Notes: generated from the letters alone by a model not told the origin. A stretch of DNA of 64,000 nucleotides from Dryomyza anilis (GCA_951804985.1 OX638132.1:90338696-90402695), one strand, 5' to 3'. Numbered from the stretch's first letter, positions 11,433 through 22,563 are shown. Translations and numbers: made by a program.

Positions 11433-13222
11433 GAAGTCCGCCCCTAAAATGAAAGCTTACCTCGTATAAGTGGCAGAAATATTTTTTTAATATATTTTTT
11501 CGTCCCCGCCAAAAACCGCCGTTTTTTTTTCGTCATATCTCTCTTATTTGAGTCCGGTAATCAAGTTTTGTACATCGTTGGAAAGGGATCTGGTACGATA
11601 AGTCGAAATTTAAAATATCGAAACTAAAAATACCGAAGACAAAAATGTAGAAAATAAAAATGCTGAAACCTGAATATGTCGAAAACAAAAAAGTCGAATA
11701 AAAATGTGGAAAACTAAAATGTTGAAAACAAAATGTCGAAAACTAAAAATGTCAAAATTTAATATGACGAAAAAAATTATAGAAAATGTCGAAAATATAT
11801 ATTTCAAGTAAATATAATAAAACACGAAGATAAAAATATTAAAAAAGAACAAAGTTATTAAAAAAACAACGTAGACACCATCATTATGAGTCCCGTGAAT
11901 ATCAGAATCTCCGCTACGAATTCTGCCTTCAAAATTCCATCTTGGAATTTAGCTTTAACACTTATAATAAATAAACAAAAATTTTGATTTTCTTTTTAAA
12001 TACATTTTTTAAGGACTTGCAATTTGAAGTTCAAGAATAACGACCGATGGGCATATTTGCATGTTAAGAAGAAATTTTCCAAAAGATTGTTTTATTAGTT
12101 TTAAAACGAAACCTTAACGATGTTTCTAGCATCAAGAGAAATTTCAATAGGAACCACCATACGAAAGTTATCATTGACAATTTTTTAACTTTGGACTGTA
12201 TCTCTGGAAGTTTGGTGAATGCAGATCCCGATACCCTTTATCAGTTGCCAAAATATTATTGACATCGAAAAGAGTGAGTTAATCCTGCGAGATTTCGTGT
12301 GGACTTGCTCATCTAGGAGTTGAAAATTGTATTTCAATATTTTTATATTTCGGCATTTTAATTTTCGACATTTTTTATCTTATATAAAAATAATTTTGTG
12401 TTTATAGTTTTAAAGATTTTTCGACATTTTCTAGCTTTAAAATATTTTTCGACATTTTGTGATTCGGCCAAATATTGTTTCGGCGTTCTAAGGCTTTTAT
12501 AATTTCGACATTTTAAGGTTTCAACATTTTTTTTCGACATTTCATACGGATCCCTTGGAAAGATATTGGCGGTTTGTCTTATATGTTTAATTGACCTCCG
12601 AGATCAACTTCAACAAGTGATGATCGTTTTTTCAGACTTCTACCCCCCCCAAATGCAATTTCAATTATCATATAATTAAAGTTCTCAAAAAAATATAAAA
12701 CTTTACCGTTTAGTTTGCTTCATAAACAAAAAAGTTACAGTTAACTCTTTTTTAAGTAAAAACGTTATATATTATATTTTAAAAAATATTTGAAAATTCA
12801 CCCCTCAAATAAAAGCTTACATTGAGAAATGGTAAAAACAAGAAACAAAATGTTTTGGAGACCGTCAAAATTGTTTTTTCATCATATTTGATGTCCGATT
12901 ATCAAGTTTTATATATCGTTGGAATGGTCTCGGCGGTTAATATATTTGTCCTATAGGTTTAATTGACCTCCGAGGTCAACTTTAAAAGGTGATGTTAGTT
13001 TTTTCTACCTCTCTAAATGCATTTTTTTTGTCATATTATTAATGGTCTCGTAAAATTATAAAACTTTACCGTGGAAAATGTTTAGATTGCATCATATAGA
13101 AAAAATTTACAAATATAGTGTTTAAGTGAAAAGGATTTTGACGGTTTTTAGAGGATTAAAAAACATTTTTTTTTGTTTCTGACACTTTTACGAGATAATC
13201 TTTCATTTTAGGGGCGGACTTT
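11433..13222. mobile_element. Composite inverted-repeat element of about 1.8 kb
   Basis: GAAGTCCGCCCCTAAAATGA at 11433 is mirrored by TCATTTTAGGGGCGGACTTC ending at 13222, and the match continues inward (AGCTTACCTCGT / ACGAGATAATC). Inside are an array of GTCGAAAACTAAAAAT units (11600-11860) and an opposite array of TTTTTCGACATTTT units (12330-12545). The right half has two tandem copies of a block with TTAATTGACCTCCGAG and GTCAACTT. Bases 12180-12260 match, inverted, the repeat near 20940-21050. No transposase is visible, so it is non-autonomous. Confidence 0.6.
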
Positions 13223-13699
13223 CAACAATTTTTTATTTTGTATGGAGACCGACCCGGCCTAATGTACATAGTAGATTCTGTAGTCTTTTATTCACATTGT
13301 ATCCTTTAAGGACCTGAAATTACGATATGTTCTTAAAACTACGAAATCACATTCAATTAGATAAAATTATCTGAATACATTAAATGACTTATTTGAGCTA
13401 TTCCCAAATAGGTAACACTGCAATAGCTCTACATAAAAATAACCTCTACATTTTCGAATAACCACAGATCTGACCGCCATAAACACGCCGACGATTACAT
13501 AACAGATTAATGCAACTATTATAACATCAAGGAAAATAAAAACGAACATTTTAAAAATTTCAAGGTACTCTCTTGCAGCTATGAAACTTTCTTTTCTTGC
13601 CAACATCATATACTACATGCCAAAACGGTTAACCGAACAACAACAACAATATGTAGAAATTCACCTGTTTAGCACCTGCAATAAATGTTACCGGCTCGG
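13223..13699. other. Intergenic, no supported gene
   Basis: The stretch is moderately AT-rich and repeat-free. Open frames on the - strand (13367-13609 and 13629-13991) have hydrophobic runs but no initiation or splice context I can support. Confidence 0.45.
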
Positions 13700-14170
13700 C
13701 AGCGCTGCGAGTACTAAGGAAACATACGAAAAGAGACAAAAAATAACAGAGTAGAATCTGATAACAAGAAGATGGAGACAAGAAGACGCGTTCCAGAAGA
13801 TGAAGGCGGGAGGGCACGACCAAGAAGATGATATAGTGTAGTAAAGTATCTAAAAGACACTGGACAACGGGGTGAACGGAGGTGGAGACGAATAAGATGT
13901 GACGAAAAAAACGTGACCGAGAAGACGTTACAGCGAAGACGTAATGCAGAGGAAGAAGACGAGGTACGAAGTGAAGACCAGGAAGATACAACCAAGAAAT
14001 CGATATCTAGAATGCAGTGAGGACAAGACTTTGCGGGTCGCAAGACGCAGAAAAGATAATGGGACTTTGAAGACGGAGCATCAACTCGGCATGAAGATGC
14101 GCAAGATTACGAAAGAAACATCGAAGAAATTCGAGACCAGCCAACGAAGAAATTACTATAGAAAAAGAAT
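13700..14170 (+). repeat. Purine-rich degenerate GAAGAC/AAGATG block
   Basis: For about 470 bp the + strand is dominated by A and G, with recurrent GAAGAC, AAGAAG, AAGACG and GAAGATG. It lies about 0.75-1.2 kb upstream of the Osiris start codon. The open frames across it are Arg/Lys/Glu-rich because of the repeat, and I treat it as non-coding. Confidence 0.55.
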
Positions 14171-14187
14171 GCCGACCGCGAGCGAAC

Positions 14188-14211
14188 CTCTCTCTCTCTC
14201 TCGTACTCTCT
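14188..14211. promoter_or_regulatory. CT/GAGA tract upstream of Osiris gene
   Basis: CCTCTCTCTCTCTCTCG is followed by TACTCTCTTTC. On the - strand this gives (GA)n elements of the kind bound by GAGA factor (Trl) in fly promoters. It lies about 700 bp 5' of the start codon. Binding is an inference from motif alone. Confidence 0.35.
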
Positions 14212-14907
14212 TTCGCTTCACATATAGTTGCTGTAACTGCTGCCTTAGGTTGTAAAGCTCATAATGTTAAGCATATCGACGCGCAGACGCACTAAAAAAA
14301 TAAAAATGACGACTCTAAATGGTTCGGACCACAACAACAACGAATACCGTCGTCTGAGTCGACCGCTTCCCAACGGTACACATGCGCACACAAACGCGTG
14401 CTCTTCGCAGCGACACTAATGCTGTTTGTATTTAACAATGAGGAAGAGGTTTCTAAAGATCGACAATAACTATGAGACCTTCTCTCTTTGGCTACCTCGC
14501 AGCTACTGCGCTCTGGCAGTTGCGGACGCACTCTGGCCCACGAGGGCAGAGCCAAAACAAAAACAATCAAATGTAGGTGCGACGGACGCTCTCTTCGGCA
14601 GCGCTGGATGCAGGGCTAAGAAGAGACGTTGCTTGCTTTGCTTGGTATGTCTCTTATGTGTTATTGTCGGCTATTGTTGGTGTTGTTGTTGTTTTCTGAT
14701 ACGTTTTGCATAATTTTGTGATATTTCGTTGATTGTTGGAGACTCTTTAAAAACAGCCGCACACCGTCGAAAAATTATCAAACCGCAACTTGTTCCATTC
14801 GAATGAACACACAGTGAATTCGGTGGTGTATTTGGATATAATTTAAAAATTTTAAATCCTCCTTTTAAAAATAATTTAAAAACAACACACAAAAAACATA
14901 AAACAAA
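14212..14907 (+). promoter_or_regulatory. Upstream and 5'-UTR region of the Osiris gene
   Basis: This is the least AT-rich part of the locus until the coding exons. A weak TATA-like CTTTAAAAAC lies at 14744-14753, and the last 50 bases before the ATG are A-rich (AACAACACACAAAAAACATA), typical of fly leaders. The transcription start cannot be fixed from sequence. Open frames in both strands here look incidental. Confidence 0.3.
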
Positions 14908-16257
14908 ATGAAGCTTTTCATTGCAACCACTTGTGTCCTTCTGTTGGCCAGCGGCATCTGCGCTGATCCCATCTCGAAAGCCGAGGCGCCTTCAGCACCA
15001 GCTGGATTCGCCGATTGCCTGGAATCTGACTCGATCTCGTGTCTGCAACTGACGGTACGGATTACAAAAACCAAACAAAGGATTATATTGTGAAAAATTA
15101 AAAAAATACAAAAAAAAAAAGACATTCAAAGTGAAAAGTGCAAAGTTTACAGCATCCTGAAAATGAAAATTTCGTTGATCTGCAGTGAAAGCATTTTGGA
15201 AAAAGTGAAATTTTTAAATACTTGCAAAAGCAACAGTGTTCAAAACTAGAAAAATAATACTAAATGCAGCAATTTAAATTTAATCTTTTTAGCATTTAAT
15301 ACTAAATTTAAAAATATTAATGTTTTCTTAATATTTAACTCTTTCTGAGTTTTACAATTTTGAAAATATTTTAAACTCAAGTTCAACTCAAATTAAAATC
15401 ATTTTAAAATATATTTTCATTGCTCGACGATGTGCTTTTCAACTTAAGACTTTTGCTAACATTTTTCCCAATCTTCATATATTTATTCCGCCATACTAAT
15501 TTCACATTCTCTCCCCTTTTCTATTCCTCAACAGCTCTTCCGCAAAGCCAAGTCCTTCTTCGACAACCCACAAATCGAGGTCTTCGGTGGTGTCTCCTTG
15601 GTCAAGAGCAACGAAGGTCGCCAGGGCAAATCACTCTCCGACAATGCCATCGCCGTTGAGGCCGCACCCACCGTTGAGGCACGCACCAGCGAGATGGGCA
15701 ACTACTTCATGTCCAATGCCAAGAACTTCTTTGCCGAACGCTCGCTGAACTTCAACTTCGCCAATGCCGCCCGCTCTGTGGCACGCGCCATTCCCGATGA
15801 CATCAAGGCCGATCTCCGTGAATTGGTTGTCGAGTCCCGCACCAAGAAGAAGAAGCTCATCAAGAAATTCCTGCCTATCCTTTTGGGTGTCGGTGCTAAG
15901 ATCGCTGTGCTCGGCATTGGTTCCATCTTCGGTCTGTTGTTCATCGCCAAGAAGGCGCTCGTCGTCTCCGTTATCGCATTCTTCCTGGCTTTGGCTGCAG
16001 GCGCTTCCAGCGGTTTGGGTCGCTTGGGCGGTTCCGGCGGCAGCGGTGGTCTTTTGGGCGGACTCGGCGGTCTTTTCGGCGGTAAGAACTCAGCTGGCGC
16101 AAGTGCTGCCAGCACTGGCGGTTGGTCATCGGGCGGTGCTGCCACCGGCGGTTGGTCCTCAGGTGGTGCCAGCTCCGGCTGGGATACACATGGTGCCTAT
16201 AGCTCGCCCGTTGCACAGACCATTGCCTACAATGGCTACAAGCAGGCCAGGCGATAA
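14908..16257 (+). CDS. Osiris-family secreted/membrane protein (DUF1676), two exons
   Basis: Exon 1 is 14908-15054 (49 codons). A 480-nt phase-0 intron starts GTACGG and ends TTCCTCAACAG. Exon 2 is 15535-16257, ending TAA. The product is 289 residues. Seen: signal peptide (1-19, core CVLLLASGICA), two Cys at 37 and 45 (DCLESDSISC), a helical segment RKAKSFFDN, a charged stretch RTKKKKLIKK (151-160), a long hydrophobic segment (161-207), a Gly/Ser/Trp tail with two GGWSSGGA units (210-265) and the motif AQTIAY (276-281), a variant of the family's AQxLAY. Known: Osiris proteins are insect-specific, usually clustered, and expressed in cuticle-secreting and tracheal cells, where they are linked to endosomal/secretory traffic. 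The A-rich leader and signal peptide support this ATG. Codon use is GC-ending, unlike the surroundings. The length would suit the Osi7 type, but I cannot fix the paralogue. No second Osiris gene is in the window. Confidence 0.93.
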
Positions 16258-16302
16258 GCGCCACACTGGTGCCACATTGCAATAGGCTGCTATTAGGGTA
16301 AA

Positions 16303-16356
16303 TGTGTGTGTGTGGCAACCCTACAGCAGGGTTGCAACGACACACACACACACACA
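16303..16356 (+). other. Stem-loop just after the Osiris stop codon
   Basis: GCAACCCT (16315-16322) and AGGGTTGC (16328-16335) form a perfect 8-bp stem with loop ACAGC. It is flanked by GTGTGTGTGTG on the left and CACACACACACAC on the right, which can extend the stem across a small AACGA bulge. It lies 46 nt after the stop codon, so it would be in the 3' UTR. Confidence 0.65.
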
Positions 16357-16756
16357 AATCGATGAAAGAAGGATGTAAAACAAAAACAAAAAATTACGAA
16401 CGAACAAATTTAGGACAAACGATCAGCGAAATTTTTAAATTATTATTATTTTTATTTATAAAATATTATTATTTATTTTAATTTATTATATAAAACAATG
16501 TAAACATATTTATTTTGTAATTTAAAAACAAAAAAAAACACACACAACAACTAAATCAAATGTCAGCCAAGTGTTGACATTCCGTGTTGGTGCAGGCAAA
16601 AAAATCACTCTTCGATTTTTTTGAGCTGCCACCCTATCACTATCACTCATTCACCATACACTACACTTTACAAAATATCTTTTCTAACTATGATTTAATT
16701 TATGCTTAATTATGTTATGTATACTTGCTGAAATTCTACAGTAAGCAAAGGCTTTG

Positions 16757-16794
16757 TGACAGCTGTCAAATGACTTCACATTTGACAGCTGTCA
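16757..16794. promoter_or_regulatory. Perfect 16-bp inverted repeat of TGACAGCTGTCA sites
   Basis: TGACAGCTGTCAAATG, a 6-base spacer ACTTCA, and CATTTGACAGCTGTCA. Each arm contains the self-palindrome TGACAGCTGTCA, which joins two TGACAG half-sites (bound by TALE homeodomain proteins such as TGIF/Meis types) around an E-box CAGCTG. It lies about 500 bp 3' of the Osiris stop. Function is inferred from motif only. Confidence 0.5.
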
Positions 16795-17474
16795 TCGACG
16801 CTCTAAAAAACGAAATTCACAAAACAAACTTTTAAAAAAACACAAACACAAACAAAAGCATGCAACTAGTCGCATTTATTATAAAATGAATTAAATCAAA
16901 CTATCTATAATTTCACTATTTCACTCTTAAATCGTTCCTATTCTATACTTCTATCGCTATTCCTACAATCTGTACCTATTTCTATAACTAGATCTATTAC
17001 TTTAACTATATCTATATCTATTACTCTGTCATACTTCTTACTATAATTTCAAAAAAAAAAAATCACCAAAACAAAAACATAAAAAACAAAATTACAAAAT
17101 AATAATTTATTTAAAACAAAAAAAAAAAACTTTACTTTTCATTTTCCACTACACTATCTTTTGGCTATCAGAACTCTTTACTCCTTCTAAAGCACTTTCA
17201 GCCTTTTTAAACTTTTTACTTACAGCTTCCCACACAGTTTTCATAATCTTTGCAAAATATTTTTCAGCTCATTTTAGCAAAATCTTTTATATTTTATATA
17301 TTTCTCATTTACTTCACTAATTTATATTTGTTCTTTCAACTTTCAGCCACAATTTCTTAATACTTTTATCTCTCTTTTTCAAAATTTCCATTCAATCTAT
17401 AAAAACGGATATGTCAAACGCACTATTTCTCTATACAACCTCAAATTGTTTCTCTAGAAATTGCTCTTTTTCAT

Positions 17475-17700
17475 ATGTATAACTTTTTCTTTTCTAAATC
17501 TTCAAAGTCTTTTTTACAAGTCCTACCTTTTCTTTTCTAAATCGTCAAAGTCTTTTTCATAAGTTCAACTTTTTCTTTTCTAAATCTTCAAAGTCTTTTT
17601 TATAAGTTCAACTTTTTCTTTTCTAAATCTTCAAAGTCTTTTTTATAAGTCTTACTATTTCTTTTCAAAGTCTTCAACGTCTTTTTCTAAATTTCAAAAC
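17475..17700 (+). repeat. Tandem repeat of about 50 bp in the G-poor region
   Basis: Roughly five units contain TTTTCTTTTCTAAATC, TTCAAAGTCTTTTT and ATAAGTTCAACT. More degenerate, longer units continue at 17840-18720 (TTAACTCTTTTTCTTGC, AAACTTCAAACTC and ACCTTTATCA blocks). Confidence 0.7.
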
Positions 17701-18878
17701 GTTTGCTCTTTACATTTTCTAAAAATGCTAAAAACTTCTGTACTTCATTTCCTCAAAAACATTTTAAGACCTTAACATCGACAGCCATCTTTTTTTAATT
17801 AAAATTTTAGCATTTCGATGTACAGAATTTTAATTTCTCTACCTTTATCATTCTCATGAAGCACTGTGCTCATATTTTTAACTCTTTTTCTTGCTAATAC
17901 TTCAAACTCCTGCATCAAAATTACTTAATCAGTCTATACTATAACTTCTGAAACATTATTTCTCCACCTTTTTCATCCGCATGACATACTGTTCTCATAT
18001 TTTTAACTCTTTTTCTTGCTAAAACTTCAAACTCTCGCATCAATATTACTTTGAAAGACTAAATATACCTTTTGAAAAATAATTTATCAAAATTACTTAA
18101 GAAGTCTATTCTATAACTTCTAAAAAACCATTTCTTCACCTTTATCAACAGCATGATGCACTGTTTTCACGTTTTCTGGTCTTTTTATTCAAAAAACTTT
18201 AAACTTCCACATCAAAACTTCTTAAACAGTCTATACTTTAACTTCTTAAAAAAGTCTCTACCTTTATATTTTTGCTATTTGCTAAAACTTCAAATTCCCA
18301 TATCAAAACTTTTTAAACAGTCTATACTATAACTTCTCAAAAACCATTTTTCTACCTTTGTCATTTTCATAATTCACTCTTTTAATACTTTTAACTCTTT
18401 TTATGCTAAAACTTCGAAAACCCACATCAAAACTACTTAAAAAGTGCTACTTAAAAAACATTTATCTACCTTAATCTTCTCAATTTCCATTGCTTTATGA
18501 ATCATTTCAAACTGTTGCATGTTTCTTTTTCTAAAATATACTTAAATATTCTATACTTTACATTCTCAGAAACACTTTTTTCAATTTCAATAGCTGCTTT
18601 GCTAAAATTTCCAACATCTGCATGTTTTCTATACAAAGTCTTTTCGGGTTTTCCTTTCCTCTTTCCACAAATACTATAAAAACCTATACAACACATTCTC
18701 TATCACATGTTCTCGAACTTTTTTTTACTCTAATATGAACTTTCTCAAAGACTTCCACTATTTACTGCAAAATTACTTAGCTCTTTCGCATTATTGTCAT
18801 AATTTTCAAAAGTCTGCTAATTTTTGCAATCCATAACTACACAAATTATAGCATGTTGTGTGCTTTAAGAAATTTATA

Positions 18879-18884
18879 AATAAA
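18879..18884 (+). promoter_or_regulatory. Candidate polyadenylation signal AATAAA
   Basis: AATAAA is preceded by TGTTGTGTGCTTTAAG. A second AATAAA follows at 18912-18917, and then T-rich sequence from about 18922. It lies where the G-poor stretch ends, hence its assignment to the Osiris transcript; this is an inference. Confidence 0.35.
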
Positions 18885-18917
18885 TATAAAAAAACATAAA
18901 TTAAAAAAACAAATAAA

Positions 18918-20036
18918 ACGGCATTTTTATTTTTTTTTTCTTATTTCAAATCAAATCAAGTAGATTTCTATTTTATTTATTTTATTTTGTTTTTTATTCT
19001 TGTTCACAAATTGTACTTAATTGAGTTCAAATGGTCAAAACGGTTCAATTTGTTTTTCTAGCAGTTTTCTTTAACATTATTTGCTACCTCTGAATGTGTA
19101 GCAACTAATAATAGGTAGTAAATCAGCTGTAATAAATCTTTATGTTGGCATAAATTGACGTTTACTGAAAAGATATTAACATCTGTTTTTGCGCATTTTT
19201 ATACGACTATAAGACAGGTCCAGTTCTACTATGCGGCAGCAGCAAGATTCGTCGCATGGTTTTGCAGTTATTATGATTAATTGCTTTTCTTTTATTTGTT
19301 TGCATTTTTTTTTTATTTTTATATTCACTATTTTTTTTTCTTTCTTGTAATTTGCTCTTCTTGATGTCTTTCTTTGTAAAGTCAATTGGTTGTGCTTACC
19401 TTTAGTGTTGTTTGTTAATAAAAGAATTCGAAGAAAGTTTTGGGCACATTTTTTCAGAAGTCAAAGTCACAGCCAAAAAAAAAAAAAAATGAAATATATG
19501 TATGGAATCTTTAAAAGCAGTAAAAATTACGTTTTCTCTTTGATAATTGCATTTTAATAACAACAGAAGTTCACGTTGTTTTCATTACAAAAATAACTTA
19601 ACTTAAAAACTATTAAAAAGTTTGCAGCAGCAGCAGCTCAAATCATTGACATCGCTTTAGAAAATGAAATGAGTTACGACAAACAAAAACAAAAAAGACA
19701 AAAATCCAAGAAAAAGTTCCAAAACAACACTGCATTTACTTTGCCCTCAGTCAGATGCTGTGCGACGATGTGCATTGTTGTATCTTTTGACCCAGTTCCA
19801 TACTATTTGACACCACTTATACTGAGATATACCATATGGATGCTGGAGCCTCACAGCATCACATTTACAAATTATGATTGTGCGCAATTATGACGCATCT
19901 CGCATGGCTTACATCCCAATGGGAAATTCTAGCATTGATGACTTTTTATATTAGATAACCAAATTTTTAATACATTTCTATTTTCTTTATATTTTTCATA
20001 CCGTACAATCAAAAAAAAAAGCATGTACGAAATTAA
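18918..20036. other. Intergenic, repeat-free, no gene
   Basis: Mixed composition with poly-T near 19300 and poly-A at 19476. Bases 19620-19900 are less AT-rich. I see no supported coding exon. Confidence 0.45.
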
Positions 20037-20890
20037 TAGGGAAGTCTGGGTTAATGTGGGACACGTTTTGATTTTCCTCCAAAAATTTGAGTAATTTTTT
20101 AAAATCCCTTGAAAGGATAAAATAAATACCATTTATATGCCTTTTAATTGATTTTTGAGTGATTTTTCAAACATTACAAATTCTGACATGTTGCAAAATG
20201 TTAGGTTAAAGTGGGAAACTTTTGACCAAAAAGCAGTTTTTTTTTATTTTTTTATACAAATTAACCAACGCTCAGGGGATGCCCCCTATACGTGCAATGC
20301 ACAGTGTTAATCGTAAGAACGGATAATAGGTTAAAGGGAGGGGGGAAACATGGAGTCGTGACGGTGAATGTTTGTTTTGAACTTGCCAATATCAACAATT
20401 TCGGGAAAAACGGACGCAGGGAGATTGTTCCACAAATGTGTCGTGCGACTGAAGAACAAATTCTCTCTATAATGCGTGGTTCTGTTGAGAGCCGAGTGAA
20501 CTACGAAGGGGTGAGCTTGGTTTGATGCCCTAGTAGGACGAGAGAACACACGACCTGGTGGAATCAGGCCATGTATTTCCCTCGAACACTTACCGTTGTA
20601 ATACCTATAAAACAGGCTTACACACCGAACGGTTCTTCGGTGCTCAAGAGAACCAATAGACGATGAAATATTTTAACACCTTATTAAATATATCTCACTA
20701 GTTATGTTAGGAAAATATGAAAAATGTGCATTTACTCATAGTCAAAATATTGCTTAAATTACGTTTCCCACTTTACCCCAGAACCTGCTTCCTACTTTAC
20801 ACCAATATCGCATTTTGAAAATAACTTAGCACCATTAATGTTAAATTATTTGCAAAACTCTTTTGTATTTCAAAAGGTATATGGGCCATT
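20037..20890. repeat. Inverted-repeat type element holding a LINE fragment
   Basis: GTTAATGTGGGACAC and GGTTAAAGTGGGAAAC on the left are mirrored by GTTTCCCACTTTACCCC and CCTACTTTACACC on the right (about 20764-20806). The truncated LINE at about 20260-20683 sits between them. Confidence 0.45.
20331..20683 (-). pseudogene. 5'-truncated non-LTR retrotransposon, reverse-transcriptase C-terminus
   Basis: The - strand has an open frame from about 20683 down to a stop at 20331. It reads SLEHRRTVRCVSLFYRYYNG, then REIHGLIPPGRVFSRPTRAS and SRTTHLWNNLPASVFPE, and ends HDSMFPPSL. Known: the pattern LEHRR...LFYRYY...LWNNLPASVFP...KF is characteristic of the extreme C-terminus of insect LINE ORF2 (Jockey/CR1/RTE-like). 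The 3' tail beyond the stop (to about 20260) ends in an A-rich stretch, as expected of target-primed integration. The endonuclease and catalytic RT motifs are absent, so this is a dead 3' fragment. The clade is not resolved. Confidence 0.82.
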
Positions 20891-21660
20891 CCACACCAAA
20901 TCGACCAAAAAAAGTCAAATTTGAGATTTTACCTTTTCGATCTTAATGAACTTTTGGCAGCTGATAAAGGGTATCGAGACATGCACTAAACATTTTTTTT
21001 TTTTTTTTCCGACCACTACTTCCAGAGATACAGTGGCTTAAAGTTGGAAAAAAAGTGCCAAAAATCACTTTTGTACTGTTGTTCATATTTAAATATCTCT
21101 TGAACTAGAAATGCTAGAAACTCCATTAATGGCTCGTTTTAAAGCTAATAGGTCAAGCTTTTAGAAAAATTAAGTTGTAATTTCCAAACGGTAACATGTG
21201 GCCCGTGGTCATTATCCTTGCACTTCAAAATTGATGTCCTTAAAAAGGACACTATTTAAAATTCTGAAAAAAAATCCTAAGTTTTTGTCAATTTATTTTT
21301 AATGTCCATGCAAAATTTCAAGATGGTATTTTGATTGCATCATATTTTAAAAAATAATTTTCTAAATTTTTTTTTTTTTTTGTATAGAAAAAAAAAATTT
21401 TTTCGTCGATGATACTGCAAACCCGCCTAACTGAATATTAAAATTACGACTAATTGTGTGTTATAATCCGGTTTTAAATGATATGTTGATCGGATAAATT
21501 ATATAAATGCCATTTTAAGTTATGACACACTTAATTTTTTATGAAGTAAGTGCATGAATTGAGACTCAAAATAGTTTTGTTTCTTCTGTAATATTCATTT
21601 TGTAAGAGGTATTCGAAAATGCGGTTTTGCAGTATCACCGACGACATACATATTTGTGTT
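20883..21660. repeat. Dispersed repeat with GGGCCATTCCACACC start
   Basis: It begins GGGCCATTCCACACCAAATC. The block AGCTGATAAAGGGTATCG, CTTCCAGAGATACAGT recurs inverted near 12180-12260. GATGATACTGCAAACCCGCC at about 21407 and its near-complement GCGGTTTTGCAGTATC at about 21632 give internal symmetry. There is no coding capacity. Confidence 0.5.
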
Positions 21661-22563
21661 TATTTTAATTTTGACCAATTTAATATAATTTTGTGGGTTT
21701 TTTTGGTCTGTTTTTAATGCAAATAAAAGATTTTATTTAATTTTGTCTCAATTTAATTTTTCTTTATTGTGAGTTTTTTCAGAGGTTTTTATAAAGTCTT
21801 AAAAAAAGAAAAGAATTTTTATATTTTAATGAAATAATTTTTTGTTGTTTATACTTTATTTAGTGTATCATCGATGTGTCAAAAATGATCAAAGAACTTC
21901 AAACGTTGCCAATTTTAGGAGTTAAATCTCAAATAATGATTTTTTACGCGATGTGAGTGATTTTGAGACTCACGTGAGATATTTGCATGAATTTCTGATT
22001 TGTGTAATAATTGTGATATTTTTCACTTCGTCTGATATTGTGTAATTGTGCACATCGTTGTTTGCTTCATACGCCATTTTTGGATAAATTGAGTTAGCAA
22101 TCGAATTTATATGATTTATATATAAAATTATTTATTTATTTTATTTATATTCAACATCGCCTTTGCTCTATAACCACTATTTAATGTTTTATTTTAATAA
22201 CTTCTGATGTGTTATTTATATCTGAACATAAAAATAGTTATTGTGTAGGTTTTAAGAATATGAAAACCTGTATTATCATTTTCTAGAAATCGACTCAATA
22301 ATGTATGGAGCAAACCAATTTTCCGAAAGAAATTGTAAAAAAATATACAAAACTGTTTGAAAAAATAAAATTACAAATTTTTCTGAATATTATAATAAAT
22401 TTTTAATGAATTTTAAATTCTGATATATGTGTGTAATTTACGTTTGATTTATACGATATGAGATTTTTGTGTGTTTTTTTTTCTTAATATTTGACTATTT
22501 TATGAAAAAGTCTCACGTGTGATTTAGTGATTGTTCGTGTGATTTTTGGTTGGCAACTATCAA
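21661..22563. other. AT-rich, weak inverted repeat, no gene
   Basis: GTGAGTGATTTTGAGACTCACGTG near 21953 has a partial mirror in AAGTCTCACGTGTGATTTAGTG near 22509, so a decayed element may span about 21950-22555. Otherwise nothing is recognisable. Confidence 0.35.

Larger units (their letters stand above)
16258..18917 (+). other. Probable long 3' UTR / G-poor region
   Basis: From the stop codon to about 18.9 kb the + strand has very few G residues and is rich in T, C and A. No AATAAA was found near the stop codon; an ATTAAA is at 16890-16895, and AATAAA occurs at 18879-18884 and 18912-18917, followed by T-rich sequence. The composition changes just after these. This fits a long 3' UTR, but a short UTR ending near 16.5-16.9 kb plus G-poor intergenic DNA is also possible. 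Confidence 0.4.

Noticed and set aside
15702..16145. 147-codon open frame on the - strand over the Osiris exon
   Set aside because: It is the antisense shadow of the Gly/Ala-rich, GC-ending coding exon; its Pro/Arg-rich reading has no signal or family features.
15764..16285. 173-codon + strand open frame in another frame of Osiris exon 2
   Set aside because: Shadow frame; the DUF1676 features and AQTIAY motif lie in the frame of 15598-16257.
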